DNA of 64,000 bases, from positions 45,682,329-45,746,328 of the forward strand of contig NW_023601212.1 in NCBI RefSeq assembly GCF_014898055.3. Direction: 5' to 3'. A program made the translations under genes and the position numbers. Below the pieces are notes generated by a model. The model was not told where the DNA came from. It did not search any database and saw only the letters and a list, made by a program, of their open reading frames with translations. Source of the stretch: Talpa occidentalis. Its lineage: Eukaryota > Chordata > Mammalia > Eulipotyphla > Talpidae. This document shows positions 1 through 10,496 of the stretch, in pieces. Every line of letters starts with the position of its first letter. Position 1 is the stretch's first letter.

Positions 1-870
1 GTGTGTAGGTCTCCGGGAGTCTTTGTTTTTCTCTAATGGTGCCTGGAGCCATTCACTCACCTCTACAGCGAATCCTGCAGGGTTCTCCACAGCTCCAGTT
101 CACAGTTCATGGGGTGTGGTGGCTGAAATAGTTCCTTTCCACTCTCAGTCCCATTTGATGCGTAGTTTTGTAACAGGGTGGTCCCCAGGAAAGGGGGAGT
201 TTTCCTGCCCCACCCAAGAGAGGGTGGAGCTGAGCAGGGAGAGGAGAAGCTGCAGAAGAGACTGAGGAAGGAAGCAGAATGGAGCCAGGAGACCTGGAGG
301 AGGCGCATGGAGCCTAGAGACCCGTGAAGAAACTGCACTTGCCTTTTGGTCGTGGACTGGGTGACACAGATGTGGGTGAGACCCATGGGGAGGTGACAAT
401 GGCAGCTTTTATCTTGATGTTGATTTTGCTCTTTTCCTTCCAGGCTTGTCTGGTTGTTTCTGACGCTTTTCTGTGGGTCCCACTGGAAGATGCTTTAGAC
501 CTGTGGCAGGTTTTAGGGCCTTGTTCTGGGCCGATCCCATATGGATGGAGTTTTACCCATGAGGGGACGGGTAACTTTGGGTGCTTCATTTAGAAACTAG
601 ACTCTTTGCCTTTCCTGTATTGTTTCCTAGTTTTATTAAAGTTCCTTCCCATTAAAGTCTCATATGTTTTGTGTTGATGCAGTGGATGGCAGAACCCATT
701 TAGAATAGGCAGGTTTGCCAGGTTTGGGTTTCCCCTTTCCCTGTCCTATAATAGTTTTTTCTTGTTAGTTGTTTTATTTTTTTTTTTTTTTTGTTTTTTC
801 CTCCTTCCTGTTGGTCGGAGAGTGCCGACTTTGTGGGTGGGGGAGGGTAGCAGCGTTCTGAGCTTTCCTC
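1..870. other. Unassigned non-repeat sequence
   Basis: No gene or confident repeat is seen. Short open frames lie on both strands, but none has a domain or a convincing splice context. A T-rich run lies at about 777-800. Function unknown. Confidence 0.4.
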
Positions 871-887
871 CCTTCTAGTCCTCTTTT
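871..887. repeat. Target-site duplication of SINE copy 1 (left)
   Basis: CCTTCTAGTCCTCTTTT is repeated exactly at 1202-1218. This marks a SINE insertion made by the LINE-1 machinery. Confidence 0.9.
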
Positions 888-1201
888 TTTTTTTTTTTTT
901 TTTTTTAAAGTGACAGTCTTTTATTTATTTATTTATTTGTTTGTTTTGTTTATACAAGCACTGGGTACAGTCAGAAGCGCGGGAGGGTGAGAGAATCCAC
1001 CAGAGCCAGAGCGGGGAGCAGAACAGGCAGAAGGACCGAAGTACACTGCTGAGGGAAGCAGCGGGCGGCAGGAGAGGTCTGCGCGCCATGTGGGACCCTC
1101 CTCCGGTGGCCGGGAAGCAGCCGGGGATCGAACTGGCGCCGCAGAGGCCGCGGGCAGCTTCGCAACCCAGCGCTCAACCGCTGCGCCACCGGGGAGGCCC
1201 A
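888..1201 (-). repeat. tRNA-derived SINE, young subfamily (copy 1)
   Basis: A full-length SINE in reverse orientation. The poly(T) at about 888-907 is the complement of the 3' poly(A), and the 5' head ends as CCACCGGGGAGGCCC at 1200. The internal RNA polymerase III B box, complement of GTTCGATCCCC, is intact. A perfect 17-bp target-site duplication, CCTTCTAGTCCTCTTTT, flanks it at 871-887 and 1202-1218. Between the (AAAT)n and the poly(A) lies a private tag, GACTGTCACTT in sense. From the tag inward it matches the copy at 59498-59790 at 292 of 293 positions. Confidence 0.93.
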
Positions 1202-1218
1202 CCTTCTAGTCCTCTTTT

Positions 1219-1380
1219 ATGGCAACTTTCTCCTTCAGGTAGTTTGCTGGAGTCGTCCGTTTATCTTCCGTGTCCCAGTTCTCACTGGGACCTGCCATTT
1301 TTCCTCCCTATTAACTTTTTTTTAATGGGAGATCTTACTCACAGCGTTTCCTCGCCGCCATGTTGATCCACCTCCTCTGA
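1219..1380. other. Unassigned spacer
   Basis: Short unassigned sequence between the SINE and the L1 fragment. The tail of the frame at 941-1366 runs into it but is SINE-derived upstream, so it is not called as a gene. Confidence 0.4.
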
Positions 1381-1960
1381 ATTTACCTTTAAAAAAAACT
1401 AAAAATGCTAGCAATACTGTGACCCAGCAATCCAACTCTTGGGCATGTAACCAAGAATATTCTTTGAATTTCAATTCAAAAAATTACATACTGTATGGTG
1501 CTTATTGCAGCATCATTTACAATAGCTAGGATATGGAAACAACCTAAATGTTTCCTGATAAACAATTACATTAAGAAGATGTATAATATTCAGCCATTAG
1601 GAAAGACAAAGTGTTGCCATTTACAGCAAAATGGAGTTTGAGGGAATCTGTCAGTAATCTGTCAGTAAAGTCAGAATGACAAAGGCGCAGGTTGTATATT
1701 GACATAGCTGATGATTTAACAAAGGAAAATAGAACTAGCAGATACTGATAAGTGGAGAGAAGTTTCTGAGGCTAAGAGGAAGGATGGAGGAAAAAGGGGT
1801 AAAATAAAATACTGAGCCTATGAACAAGCAAGTTCACTACGTTACTCAGAGTTGGGTCATTTGCAAATTGGGGGAAAATTGTCAGATGTAACAAAAACAC
1901 AAGCTACAACTACATCCTATTTATGAAATACATACCTAAAAAGTACACAATACCCTTAAA
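1381..1960 (+). repeat. L1 3'-end fragment, sense
   Basis: This has the typical layout of old mammalian L1 3' regions: 'gacccagcaatccaactctt', then 'ttattgcagcatcattta', then 'gatatggaaacaacctaaatg'. It is diverged and has no open frame. A 12-bp tandem duplication (aatctgtcagt) lies near 1645-1667. Confidence 0.75.
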
Positions 1961-3004
1961 AGTAAGAGGATAGAAGATAACAAACTTAATGTAGTTATTC
2001 TGATATCAGACAGAATACACCCGAAGGCAAAAAAAAAAGAGTTAAACCCTCCTCCAAAGTTCCTACATATACTCAGTAATTTTTAGTATTAGCATCCACA
2101 TTCTCTAAGGAATTCTCAAAGGAATTGAGTTAGAATTCAACAACAAAGTTCCTTAAAATATTTATAAATGTATGAAGTTTTTAAGAACACTTCTAAATCA
2201 CCATATGTCAAAATTAGAAAATATTAGAGAATTTTTTTAATCGATTATAGGATACATGGGTGTGCTCACTTATGAAAATTCATCAAGCAATCTTCTCTAA
2301 ATGTATTACACTTGAGTAAAACATTTACAAAGGAGAAAGACAACTCTTTAAAGCAGGAAAAAACTCATTAACCTCAAAAGTGTGAAAACTAGACAAACAG
2401 CTGACTCTTAGGCAGCAACAAAAGATGCCAGATGACAGTAAAATGACATTTTCAATGTGCTGAAAGAAAACTGCCAACCCAGATATACACCCAACAAAAA
2501 TATTTCAAGAATGCAATTGAAATAAAAACATTTTTCAGACAAAACCCAGAAGGGTTTGCCATCAGCAAACTTATACTAAAGAGAATTCTAAATTATGTAA
2601 TTCAGGCAAAAGGAAATTGATCCCAGATGGAAGGTCAAAGGGGAAGAAAGAACAAACAAGGAGTAAGTACACTGGAAAACTTAAACAAAGATATGTTGCA
2701 GGAAGTAATAGTATTATGTTTTCTGAAGTTTAAAAGAAGTGATAGAATTAACATATATAGAAGAAAGTCAAAAGGGAGATAAAAGGGACTTTGAGGAGTA
2801 AATGGAGTGAAAATGTACAGTTCTATGGTTATCTAGAAGGAGAGTAAAATAAGTCAATTCAGTCTGCCCTTTGATTAATATGCATTTTAATTTCTTACGG
2901 ACCACTAAAATAATAAAAGCAGAACTATAATTTCCAAATGTTCATAGTTTAAAAGATGATTTTTTTCCAAACCACAAATAAACTAAAAGAAGGTCAGAAG
3001 GGAG

Positions 3005-3271
3005 GACCTCCCTGGTGGTGCAGTAGGTTGAGCGTAGCGCTTTGAAGCTGTCTGCAGCCTCTGCAGTGTGGGTTCAATTCCTGGCCAGCCAGGGAAATAC
3101 CCACATGGCGCAGAAGACCACTCCTGTCTCTCCCGCTGCTCCCCTCAGCAGTATACTTTGGTCCATCTGCCTTTTGTGTTCCCCACTGTCTCTGGTGAAT
3201 CCTCTCACCCTCCCCCACCTCTGACCTGTACCCCAGTTCTTGTATAAATAAATAAATCTTAAATTAAAAAA
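3005..3271 (+). repeat. tRNA-derived SINE, older subfamily (copy 2)
   Basis: Head GGACCTCCCTGGTGGTGCAG, then a B box (GGTTCAATTCC), then the tail TAAATAAATAAATCTTAAA. It is flanked by an imperfect duplication, AAAGAAGGTCAGAAGGGAG at 2986-3004 and AAAGAAAGTCAGAAGGGAG at 3272-3290, with one mismatch. It is inserted in the L1. Confidence 0.9.
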
Positions 3272-4259
3272 AAAGAAAGTCAGAAGGGAGATAAAAGGGA
3301 ACATAGAAAGGGTGGGAGAGTAATATGGTAGATAACCAGACTTAAATGTGATATCAGTTATTACATTAAATGTAAAGGAACTAAAGATTCCAACTTTGTC
3401 AAGTTGGATTTTTTAAATTCCAATTCTGCTATTTATAAGACACATCAAAACCATAAAAGTGCACAAAAGTTCAAAGATAGAGGAAATAAAACATACAAAT
3501 TCTGACCAAAAGAAGCCTGGAAGAGTTATATTAATATTAGATAGCATATGCTTTAAGGCAAAATCATTGCTGGAAATAAAGAGGGACATATTATAAGGAT
3601 AAAAGTTTCATTTGATCAGGAAGAAAACAATTTTAAAACTTGAGTGACCCTAGTAACATAGCCTCAAAATACATAAAGCAAAAATTGACACAACTGCCGG
3701 CAGAAATAGTTAAATCACAGTCATAAAGAGAGATTTAAATTCATCTCTCTTGGCAATTGATAGAGAAAGTAAACATAAATAATCATAGATTATAAAGACA
3801 AACTATTTGAACAACACAAAAATTTACTTGATGATTCTGTGTATATATATAGAACACTATATTTGGCAAAGACAGAATATATTTTCCTTTCAAACACATG
3901 CTGGGTCATAAAGCAAGAATAAAGGAAACCTTCTCCCTTTTTTTTAAATTGAAGTACCATTGTTTTAAATCCTTGTTCTTTTTTTTTTTTTTTTTGACAT
4001 AGGATTTCTCCCTTCAGCTGTGGTCACCATTAACTCTCCCGTCGCCAAAGCACCCATAGTCCTCCACCACGGAAATTGTCTCCTGACCTAAATACTGTTT
4101 AGTTAGAATCAATTTTAAAACAACAGGAAGAAAAATCTCCATTTCTATGGCATTAGTTCAAAATAATCCATTGTTCAAAGAAAAAATTCTAAGAAATTTA
4201 TAAAATATTTTGAACAGAGAGATAATAAAAATTGCTACATTTCAAAACTTGTGCAATGC

Positions 4260-4470
4260 AACATTGGGAAAGAAATTTATGTATAATATTTTATATAAAT
4301 ATATAAAATTTACATGACAATGTAAATCACAAATTACATATAAACTGCATATAACGTGTTATATAGCAATACATAAAGTATGTATGATACTATATATTAC
4401 ATCATTTAATACATAGTATGTTATATATACATATATAACATGTTATATGTTTACACATAAGTAAAAGTAA
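4260..4470. repeat. AT-rich palindromic low-complexity tract
   Basis: Overlapping inverted motifs such as ATATAACATGTTATAT occur near 4432-4450, and GTTATATAGC and GTATGATAC elsewhere. The tract is almost purely A/T and could form hairpins. It lies inside the degenerate L1 tract. Confidence 0.6.
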
Positions 4471-4614
4471 ATAATGAGCTTAGCATCAGTCTCAAGAAGT
4501 TAAAAAAAGAACAACCAAATAACAACACAGAATAGAGAACAGATAAGAAGGAAAGAGAAAACAGTAAAGAAAGTCAGCATACCCACATGTTGATTAATTC
4601 AAAAGGCGAATGAA

Positions 4615-4877
4615 GGGCCTTCCTGGTGGCACAGGCAGTTGAGCACTGCACTATGAAGCTGTCTGTGGCCTCAGCAGCACAGGTTCGATCCCTGCCAGCC
4701 GGTGAGACTCCCACATGGTGTGGCAGACCTCTCCTGTCTCTCCCGCTGCTCCCCTCAGCAGTGTATTTCATCAGTCTGCCTGTTCTGTTCCCCGCTCTGT
4801 CTCTGGTGAATCCGCTCACCCTCCCGCGCATCTGGTCTGTACCCTGGATCTTGTATAAATAAATAAATCTTTTTTTA
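4615..4877 (+). repeat. tRNA-derived SINE, older subfamily (copy 3)
   Basis: Head GGGCCTTCCTGGTGGCACAG, B box GGTTCGATCCC, tail AAATAAATAAATCTTTTTTT. The flanking duplication is imperfect: AAAAGGCGAATGAA at 4601-4614 and AAAAAGTGAATGAA at 4877-4890. Confidence 0.9.
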
Positions 4878-5480
4878 AAAAGTGAATGAAATTGGGAAAC
4901 TACAGGCAAATTTGATCAAGATGAAAAGAAAGCACAAATAACTACTACTGGAAAAGAAAAAGAAAGCTTCTATAGCATCAAGGAGATCAGAGAAGGCCAG
5001 CACCAGTTTGCAAGGCATTAAGCCCACTCTCCACTCACCAAGCTGTGTACCTGGCCCAGAGCCCCAACCACCTAGAGGAGGGGTTGTCTCCTCTGCATAC
5101 AGATACCATATGTAGAAAAAAAATATCAAGCAACTTTATGGCAGCAAATCTGAAAACTTTATTCAAGTTCCTAGGGGGAAAAAACTGACTCAACGAAATT
5201 TAAAATCTGAATAGTCTTATAATTACTAAAGAAATGGAACTACTCAAAACTCCAGGTTCACATTGCTTTGCTGGGAAAGTCCTACCAACAAAACATCCTA
5301 CTGAAGAAAACATTTCAAAAGAATTTTATAAACTCTTCCAAGGAAAGAAAAATAGGAAGCATTCCCAGTTCATTTTATGAGATGACATATACAATACTTG
5401 AAATAAGATGAGACAGGGATATTATAGACTAATCTCAGATGGGACCAATAATGTGAAAACCCTAAACAAAAAGTGGGGTA

Positions 5481-5809
5481 TGGGTAGGGGTGAATAACTG
5501 GTTGATTCCATTTGAGGTCAACTCACACAAAAGGCAATTAGGTTGCTAATAGGCTGATGTTAATAGGGAAATGACCCCAAATGAGCTGGGTGTGCCCAGG
5601 GTAACACAATGGTCCTTAAAGAACTGACAGAAACCTCCATGGTGCAGCCTACACACTTGGCCTATGGGGTGCAGCCTGCTGAGACCACAGTCATATGTGA
5701 AGTCCATCCTCAACTGGAAGGTTGTTACGAAGTGTTTGACTATTTCTTACACAACCGCATCTCACAGCTACACTCAGTGTCCTGTACCAAAGCTGACCGT
5801 TTGCCTGGT
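5481..5809. other. Unassigned sequence
   Basis: Nothing recognisable. Overlapping short frames here (5609-5878 and 5664-6092) run into L1- and L2-like sequence and have no domain. Confidence 0.35.
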
Positions 5810-5910
5810 TCCACTCACCCACCCCACAATTCCACCCGTGGGCATCTACCCAAGAGAACTGAACATATATTGCCATGAAGACACAGGTACAAAGGTTCAC
5901 AGGATCCTTG
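5810..5910 (+). repeat. L1 3'-end fragment, sense (short)
   Basis: 'gggcatctacccaagagaac' followed by 'tgccatgaagacacaggtac' is the L1 3'-region layout. It is truncated on both sides. Confidence 0.55.
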
Positions 5911-5919
5911 TTCACAAGG

Positions 5920-6090
5920 CCTGCCTCCTTGGCACCTGTAGCTCAGCTCCAATGTCACCTCAGTCACTTCAGCTCAGTCCTACATGCACATTTTCATTGT
6001 TCCACATTTTCCTGTGTCTGCCTAGAAACCCAAGAGCAGGCTCCCCTGCCTGGTTTGTCACTGCTGTCCCCAGGGTCCAAGGCAGTGCCT
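5920..6090 (+). repeat. L2-like fragment (weak)
   Basis: 'gctccaatgtcacctcagtc' followed by 'cacattttcctgtgtctgcc' and 'gcctggtttgtcactgctgt' is reminiscent of an antisense L2 3' end. It is strongly diverged and the assignment is tentative. Confidence 0.3.
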
Positions 6091-6319
6091 GATAGGGACT
6101 GGGACCTGTGGATACACCCACATGGTACTTCCAGACACGACCACGAGAGGGCGCGTGTGGGTAAAAGATCAATATTTGGTCCATTCATTCCCAAGTATGG
6201 ATGAGGACCAAGGTGAAAGGGAGAAAGGAGAGGACTAGTCTGGGGAGGAAGAGTCCCATGACTTCTGTGCGCACTGGGGCCCCCAGATCCCTGATGTCCC
6301 TTCTACAGATTTTCACAGC

Positions 6320-6396
6320 GGCATGGTTATGACAGATATGGAAACTGAGGCTTGAAAACAGTACACGCCCCAATATCATAGGAAGCGATGTGGAGG
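6320..6396. repeat. MIR fragment
   Basis: 'gatatggaaactgaggcttg' is the MIR core-like motif (GGAAACTGAGGC). The rest is diverged. Confidence 0.5.
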
Positions 6397-6814
6397 GTGG
6401 ATGGAGGTTCTGGGTACCCTGATCTCCCGGGTACCCAGGTGCCAATGAGCCACACTGGCTAGAAGGATCAAGTCAGGACCAGCCAGGAGTCAGGCTGACC
6501 ACCCGCCTTAAATTCAGGGAGCCCTAGTTCTCAGCAGGTTGCCTAGTCCCTGTCTGAGCCCCAGAGCCCCCACTGTATACCCAGGGAAACCAAGACCCCA
6601 AATTAGGCTGGAAAACCTCTAAGGGTACCAGGACCCCCAGGCCTCCTAGTGCTGCTCCCCAACTCCATCTACCCCTTTGGGATGGGGGTGTGACCTTGCT
6701 GAAGGAGAGCAGGCAAGGGGCCCTGCACTCACTCCCTCCCAGTTCCCTCTCCAACACCCATGGAGGGTCTATCCCAAGGCCAGGATCCCCAGAGTTCCAG
6801 GGCAAAACTGAGCG
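6397..6814. other. Unassigned GC-rich sequence
   Basis: No gene or repeat recognised. The minus-strand frame at 6524-6805 has no domain. Confidence 0.35.
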
Positions 6815-6900
6815 CTAAGAGTTCTCTTTGCTGTGTGACTTTGAGCAGCCCCCTTATCCTCTCTGGGCCTGTTTCCATGTCCATATGGGGGTTCTGTGTG
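6815..6900. repeat. MIR fragment
   Basis: 'ctgtgtgactttgagcagcc' followed by 'cctctctgggcctgtttcc' is the MIR layout (tgtgtgaccttgggcaag ... cctcagtttcc). Confidence 0.7.
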
Positions 6901-7055
6901 CCATTTTATTAGAACAATCTCTTGAAGAAGGAGCTCTAGGTTGTTGTCATCCAAGAGGGAACTGCTAAGTTGCCCTCTCCAAGGATCCAGATCCTCTTAG
7001 GGATGAGGCAGAAGGCCTCTGGTGTCGCCCACTGCTGTTTCTAACATGAAGTGAA

Positions 7056-7566
7056 CTATTTTAAAGCGAATAAGTGAACCACCATAATATGTAACCACTA
7101 CCTCCATCTAATTCCAGAACATTCCATCACCTCAAAAGGAGACCCAGTCCCAATGACAGGTCATGCCCATGCCCCTCCCCTAGCCCCTGAGATCCACACA
7201 TCTGCTCTCTGTATGTGGATTTGCATGTTCTGGATTTTTTATATAAATGGATCACACCCCGTCTGGCCTTTTGTGTCTGGCCTCTCACTCAGCATCATGG
7301 TTCAGGCTCATCCGCATTGTAGGATTGGGTTTCATGACTTTTCATGGCTTAGTGGTACTCCCCCTGTGTGGGTGTGGCAGTTTTGTTCATTTATGGACCA
7401 GCATTTGGACTGTTTCCGCACTTTAGCTTTTGTGAATCTTGCCACTGTGCATATGGGTTCGAAAATATCTGTTTGAGCCCCTGCCTCCAGTTCTCTTGAG
7501 TATATACCTAGGAGTGGAATTTCTGGATCACATAGAAATTCCATGCTTAACTTTTGAGGAATTCCA
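7056..7566 (-). repeat. L1M 3'-end, antisense
   Basis: The complement of an L1 3' region. It reads 'ccagaacattccatcacctc', then 'tgttctggattttttatata', then 'cctaggagtggaatttctgg', then 'aacttttgagga'. It is diverged and ends against a (TTGG)n repeat. The frame at 7153-7476 is L1 antisense sequence, not a gene. Confidence 0.85.
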
Positions 7567-7568
7567 GG

Positions 7569-7629
7569 GGTTGGTTAGTTGGTTGGTTGGTTGGTTGGTT
7601 GGTTGGTTGGTTGGTTGGTTGGTTGGTTT
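7569..7629. repeat. (TTGG)n tetranucleotide microsatellite
   Basis: About fourteen GGTT units, nearly perfect after an initial TTAG variant. It is translatable as a Trp-Leu-Val-Gly repeat, which explains a spurious low-complexity open frame. Confidence 0.95.
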
Positions 7630-7965
7630 AATGAGACTAAAAGACCATGGCTCCTGGCCAAACTGGGAATACTGTGTCTGGAAATTTTTAACAGGCTTTT
7701 TCAGTGAGCACTTTCCTCCATTCCTACCTGCCCCTCTTGTCAACCTGGCTCCACCCCGAGGGACCACAACCTCCTCCTCCGTGTGACCCCCCAGCCCACC
7801 TCACCTCCCTGCCCCAAACCTGAGCAACCCTGCTCTGATTATGTCCTCATACCACACACTGACGCTACCAAAAGTTCGCACATTGAAAGTGCCACCCAAA
7901 TTGGCTTGAGTGACCACATACATACGTGCACACACATGTACATATATACTGGAGGGTCGCTTGAC
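7630..7965. other. Unassigned sequence
   Basis: C-rich and then CA-containing sequence with no recognised gene. It lies between the L1 3' end and a MER2-like element. Confidence 0.35.
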
Positions 7966-8150
7966 AGCATTTTGGTCAATGACTAACTGCATCTATGACA
8001 GTGGCCACCCAGACTGCGCTGCTCAGCCAGGTGTGTATAAACTGGACGATCTAGGTTTGTGTAGTTACACTCTACAACATTCACACACAACAAAATCTCA
8101 TGACACATTTCTCAAAACATGCGCCTATTAAGTGACACGTGATTATATTC
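7966..8150 (+). repeat. MER2-like Tigger fragment (copy a)
   Basis: 'gatctaggtttgtgtagtta', then 'cactctacaacattcacaca', then 'atttctcaaaacatgc' match the MER2-type nonautonomous Tigger layout as I remember it. Three other copies lie in the window (8586-8800, 37100-37330, 48886-49056). Confidence 0.55.
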
Positions 8151-8585
8151 ACTTTTGGTTGAGATACAGCACAGCAAAATGTGTGAAATACTTAGCTCTG
8201 AAGTGTGTAACCTGGTGCCTTTTTCCTCTGTATATGCTCAGGTCAACGCTTGACCCCCCTCCTTCCAGGGCAGGCTCTCCCATGTCACCTCCCAGAAGGA
8301 ACCACATTCTCTTGGCCAGCACCACTGGCTCAATTCATGGTTCTTGAACTTCAGATGAACAGATTTTCAGTGTCCTGCTGGGATTTGACTGCTTCAATTC
8401 ACCACCCTGCCTTGAAGATTCACCTACCAGCTCAATCCTTCTTCCTTGATGTATACTATTCCATCATGTGCCTAAATGCAATTTATTTGCCCAGTTCTCC
8501 CCGTAATGGGTGTTTGAGTCATGTTCAGAGCAAAGCACACATCCCAGGCCTTGTGGCTAATGCATGTCTTCATCTCTCATAGGTA
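8150..8585 (-). repeat. Old L1M 3'-end fragment, antisense
   Basis: 'gtgtgtaacctggtgccttt' followed by 'ctgtatatgctcagg', 'cacctcccagaaggaaccac' and 'gatgtatactattccatcat' follow the order of an old L1 3' region on the opposite strand. Strongly diverged. Confidence 0.5.
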
Positions 8586-8800
8586 AATACAGACACGCAT
8601 CATTTAACCACTCTCCGGTCAACAACGGACAGCATATGTGATTATGGTCCCAGTAGGCTGCACACTCTAACCTAGGTGTGCAGTGGACTGTATCATCCAG
8701 GTGTGTGTAACTACTCTATGCTCTTCACACGACCACAAATCACCTAACTATGCATTTCTCAGACTGTGTTCCCATCGTGAATCGCAGCATGACTGTACCC
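8586..8800 (+). repeat. MER2-like Tigger fragment (copy b)
   Basis: It begins 'gacacgcatcatttaacca', continues 'tccggtcaacaacggacagc', 'aacctaggtgtgcagtggac' and 'catttctcagactgtgttcc', and ends 'gcagcatgactgtaccc'. Both inverted-repeat-like ends are visible. Confidence 0.6.
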
Positions 8801-8960
8801 AAGGAGGGGACGTCTGGATTGTAGGGAAGGGAAAACAAAACAGTTTTCTAAGATGGCTCTGCCAGTGTTGCCCCTGCAGCAGCAAGGAGCAGTTCCCGTT
8901 GCTCCACGTCCTCACCAGCACATGGTGTTGGCAGGCTCTGCACAGCGCCGGCGGCGGGCC
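8801..8960 (-). repeat. L1M 3'-end tail, antisense
   Basis: 'aaaacagttttctaagatgg' followed by 'gagcagttcccgttgctcc' and 'cctcaccagcacatggtgtt' is the next part of the antisense L1 layout. The MER2-like elements and older L1 sit between it and 7056-7566. Confidence 0.65.
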
Positions 8961-9617
8961 TGTGGCTCACGCTTGCTTCAGTCCCACTTCCCTCCAGACC
9001 CCATGTCCTCTTGGGAATCGGTGGGGTGCTGCCTCTCTAGCTTTTGCTTTACAGCCACCCTCTCCCTCTGCCTTTTCCTCCCACAGCTCCGAACCCATCC
9101 CACTGCTGGAGCCCCTTGCTCTGTTCTTTTCTAAAGCAAAGCATCTCCGGGTCCCCCTGCCTTCCAGAAAATGACCAGAGTCAAGGGGCCCCAGCAGAAC
9201 CTGGTGTCTGCCCCTACTCACTCTGGGAGCTCCACCCTCACTCAGCAAGTCCAGCAATTTCAGGGCAAAAAGGGGAAATCAAGGCTCAACGCTCTCCACT
9301 GCAGTGCTGCTCGCATCCCCTCCACCCTCTTAATCTCCCCTCTCCAGCGTCTCCCCTCCCCGCTGCCCCCACAGAACCTGAGCCACTGGGCCCCACTGAC
9401 AGAGTCCATCCCACCAACTCTGACCCTGGGCGTGTGTCCCTTCCCTGCAGCTCACACCAGGGGTGCTTCTGGGGCCAGTGATGCTTCTGGGGCCAGGCAG
9501 TGCCCAGCCGTGGGCTTCCCAGCACTGGTGCCCTGACCAGGGTCCTAGGCTCCTCTGGCTCCTCTGACCCTCCAGCCCTTCCCCCACCCTCATTCACTCA
9601 TATGTTAAAGGTGGGCT
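8961..9617. other. Unassigned C/T-rich sequence
   Basis: No repeat recognised. Several long frames (for example 8683-9174 and 9044-9481) exist because the base composition is C/T-rich. They lack domains. An 18-bp tandem near-duplication lies at 9464-9499. Confidence 0.35.
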
Positions 9618-9886
9618 TTTTTTTTTAGATTTTATTTCTGCATAGAACTGGGGTTCAGGCCAGAGGTGCAGGGGTGGGGGTGAGAGGATTCACCAGAAAC
9701 AGAGTGGGGAGCAGAACCGGCTGAGATATACCGCATTTGAAATACACCGCTAAGGGGAGCAGCAGACAAAATAAGCAACAGGCAAAACAGGAAAAGTCTG
9801 CTGTGCCATGTGGGTGGCACAGGATCTAACTCGAGCTATTATGGTGGTAGCACTGAATTTAACCCCTAGACCACCAGGGAGGCCCC
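9618..9886 (-). repeat. tRNA-derived SINE, variant-head subfamily (copy 4)
   Basis: Reverse orientation. It starts with a T run and 'agattttatttctgcataga', and its head end reads CCACCAGGGAGGCCCC. The body matches the other SINEs, but the head interior (tgctaccaccataatagctc in sense) differs from the common type. The B box is degraded (GTTAGATCC). Confidence 0.85.
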
Positions 9887-10294
9887 TTGTTTGGGTATTT
9901 GGAGCACCTATTCTCCATTCAGGGAGGCAATTGAGGCAGACAGACAAAACCCTTCCCTGGGCAGGCAGTAGTGAGGAGACAGACCTCCACATGGGGGCAG
10001 AGATGGGAGACGCCTCAGAGAATTCACGTGGAGGCTGAGATAGATGTGGTGTGGGGAGGACAGAAAGCCAGAACACCTGGAAAGACCTAGGGAGTCAGGA
10101 GGGCTTGGGAGTTTCAGAGCTTCCCTTGGTGGCTGGTGGGAGAGGGGAGGAGAGCCAGGCAGGAAGGAGGTCAAGGGCTATGGCGGTGTGGGGTGTGGAG
10201 GCCCCCCACAAACTCTGGGAAGCAAGCAAACGTGATCAGGGGATTCTTCACTGTTCATTTTTTTGTTGACCAGAGGATCAGGAGCAACATATAC
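9887..10294. other. Unassigned sequence
   Basis: G/A-rich sequence with no recognised gene or repeat. Confidence 0.35.
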
Positions 10295-10461
10295 AGAGGT
10301 GCACACACAACACAGAGACAACACACAGCACAGATACAGCACACGCACAACACCCAACACATACAGAAACACACAACACGGAGACACACACTCATTCTCG
10401 ACACTCACACAACACACACGATACAGACACGCTAGATGCACACATGCAGCACATCTGCACA
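10295..10461. repeat. Degenerate (ACACA)n/CA-rich simple repeat
   Basis: Irregular CA-rich units (acacaacac, agacacac, acacagatac) run for about 165 bp and resume after the 35-bp insertion at 10462-10496. Confidence 0.85.
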
Positions 10462-10496
10462 TATAGACCACATTTTGCTTATCCATTCATCTGCCA
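10462..10496 (-). repeat. Isolated 35-bp L1-derived fragment
   Basis: It begins 'tatagaccacattttgctta' and matches 11552-11586 at all 35 positions. At 11552 it is part of a continuous antisense L1 3' end. Here the flanks are CA-rich repeat, not L1. It therefore looks like a templated copy. Confidence 0.85.

Larger units (their letters stand above)
1961..5480 (+). repeat. Degenerate L1M-type LINE (ORF2-derived region), sense, interrupted
   Basis: An AT-rich tract carrying recognisable L1 segments in order: 'gctgaaagaaaactgccaac' near 2460, 'cctcaaaatacataaagc' near 3662, 'ctgggtcataaagcaag' near 3901, and an ORF2-like portion near 5130-5440. All reading frames are broken, so it is inactive. 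Two SINEs (3005-3271 and 4615-4877) and a poly(T)-led segment near 3975-4100 interrupt it. The subfamily (L1M or HAL1) cannot be fixed without a library. Confidence 0.65.

Noticed and set aside
888..1201. SINE heads as functional tRNA genes
   Set aside because: The A and B boxes are present but the sequence cannot fold a complete cloverleaf, and each copy continues into the SINE body and tail.
941..1366. Open frames of 117-141 codons near 941, 33040 and 59531 with similar protein sequence
   Set aside because: They are the antisense reading of the same tRNA-derived SINE. Shared sequence reflects recent copying, not protein conservation.
7439..7786. Frame with a repeated Trp-Leu-Val-Gly motif
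   Set aside because: Direct translation of the (TTGG)n microsatellite and an antisense L1 end.
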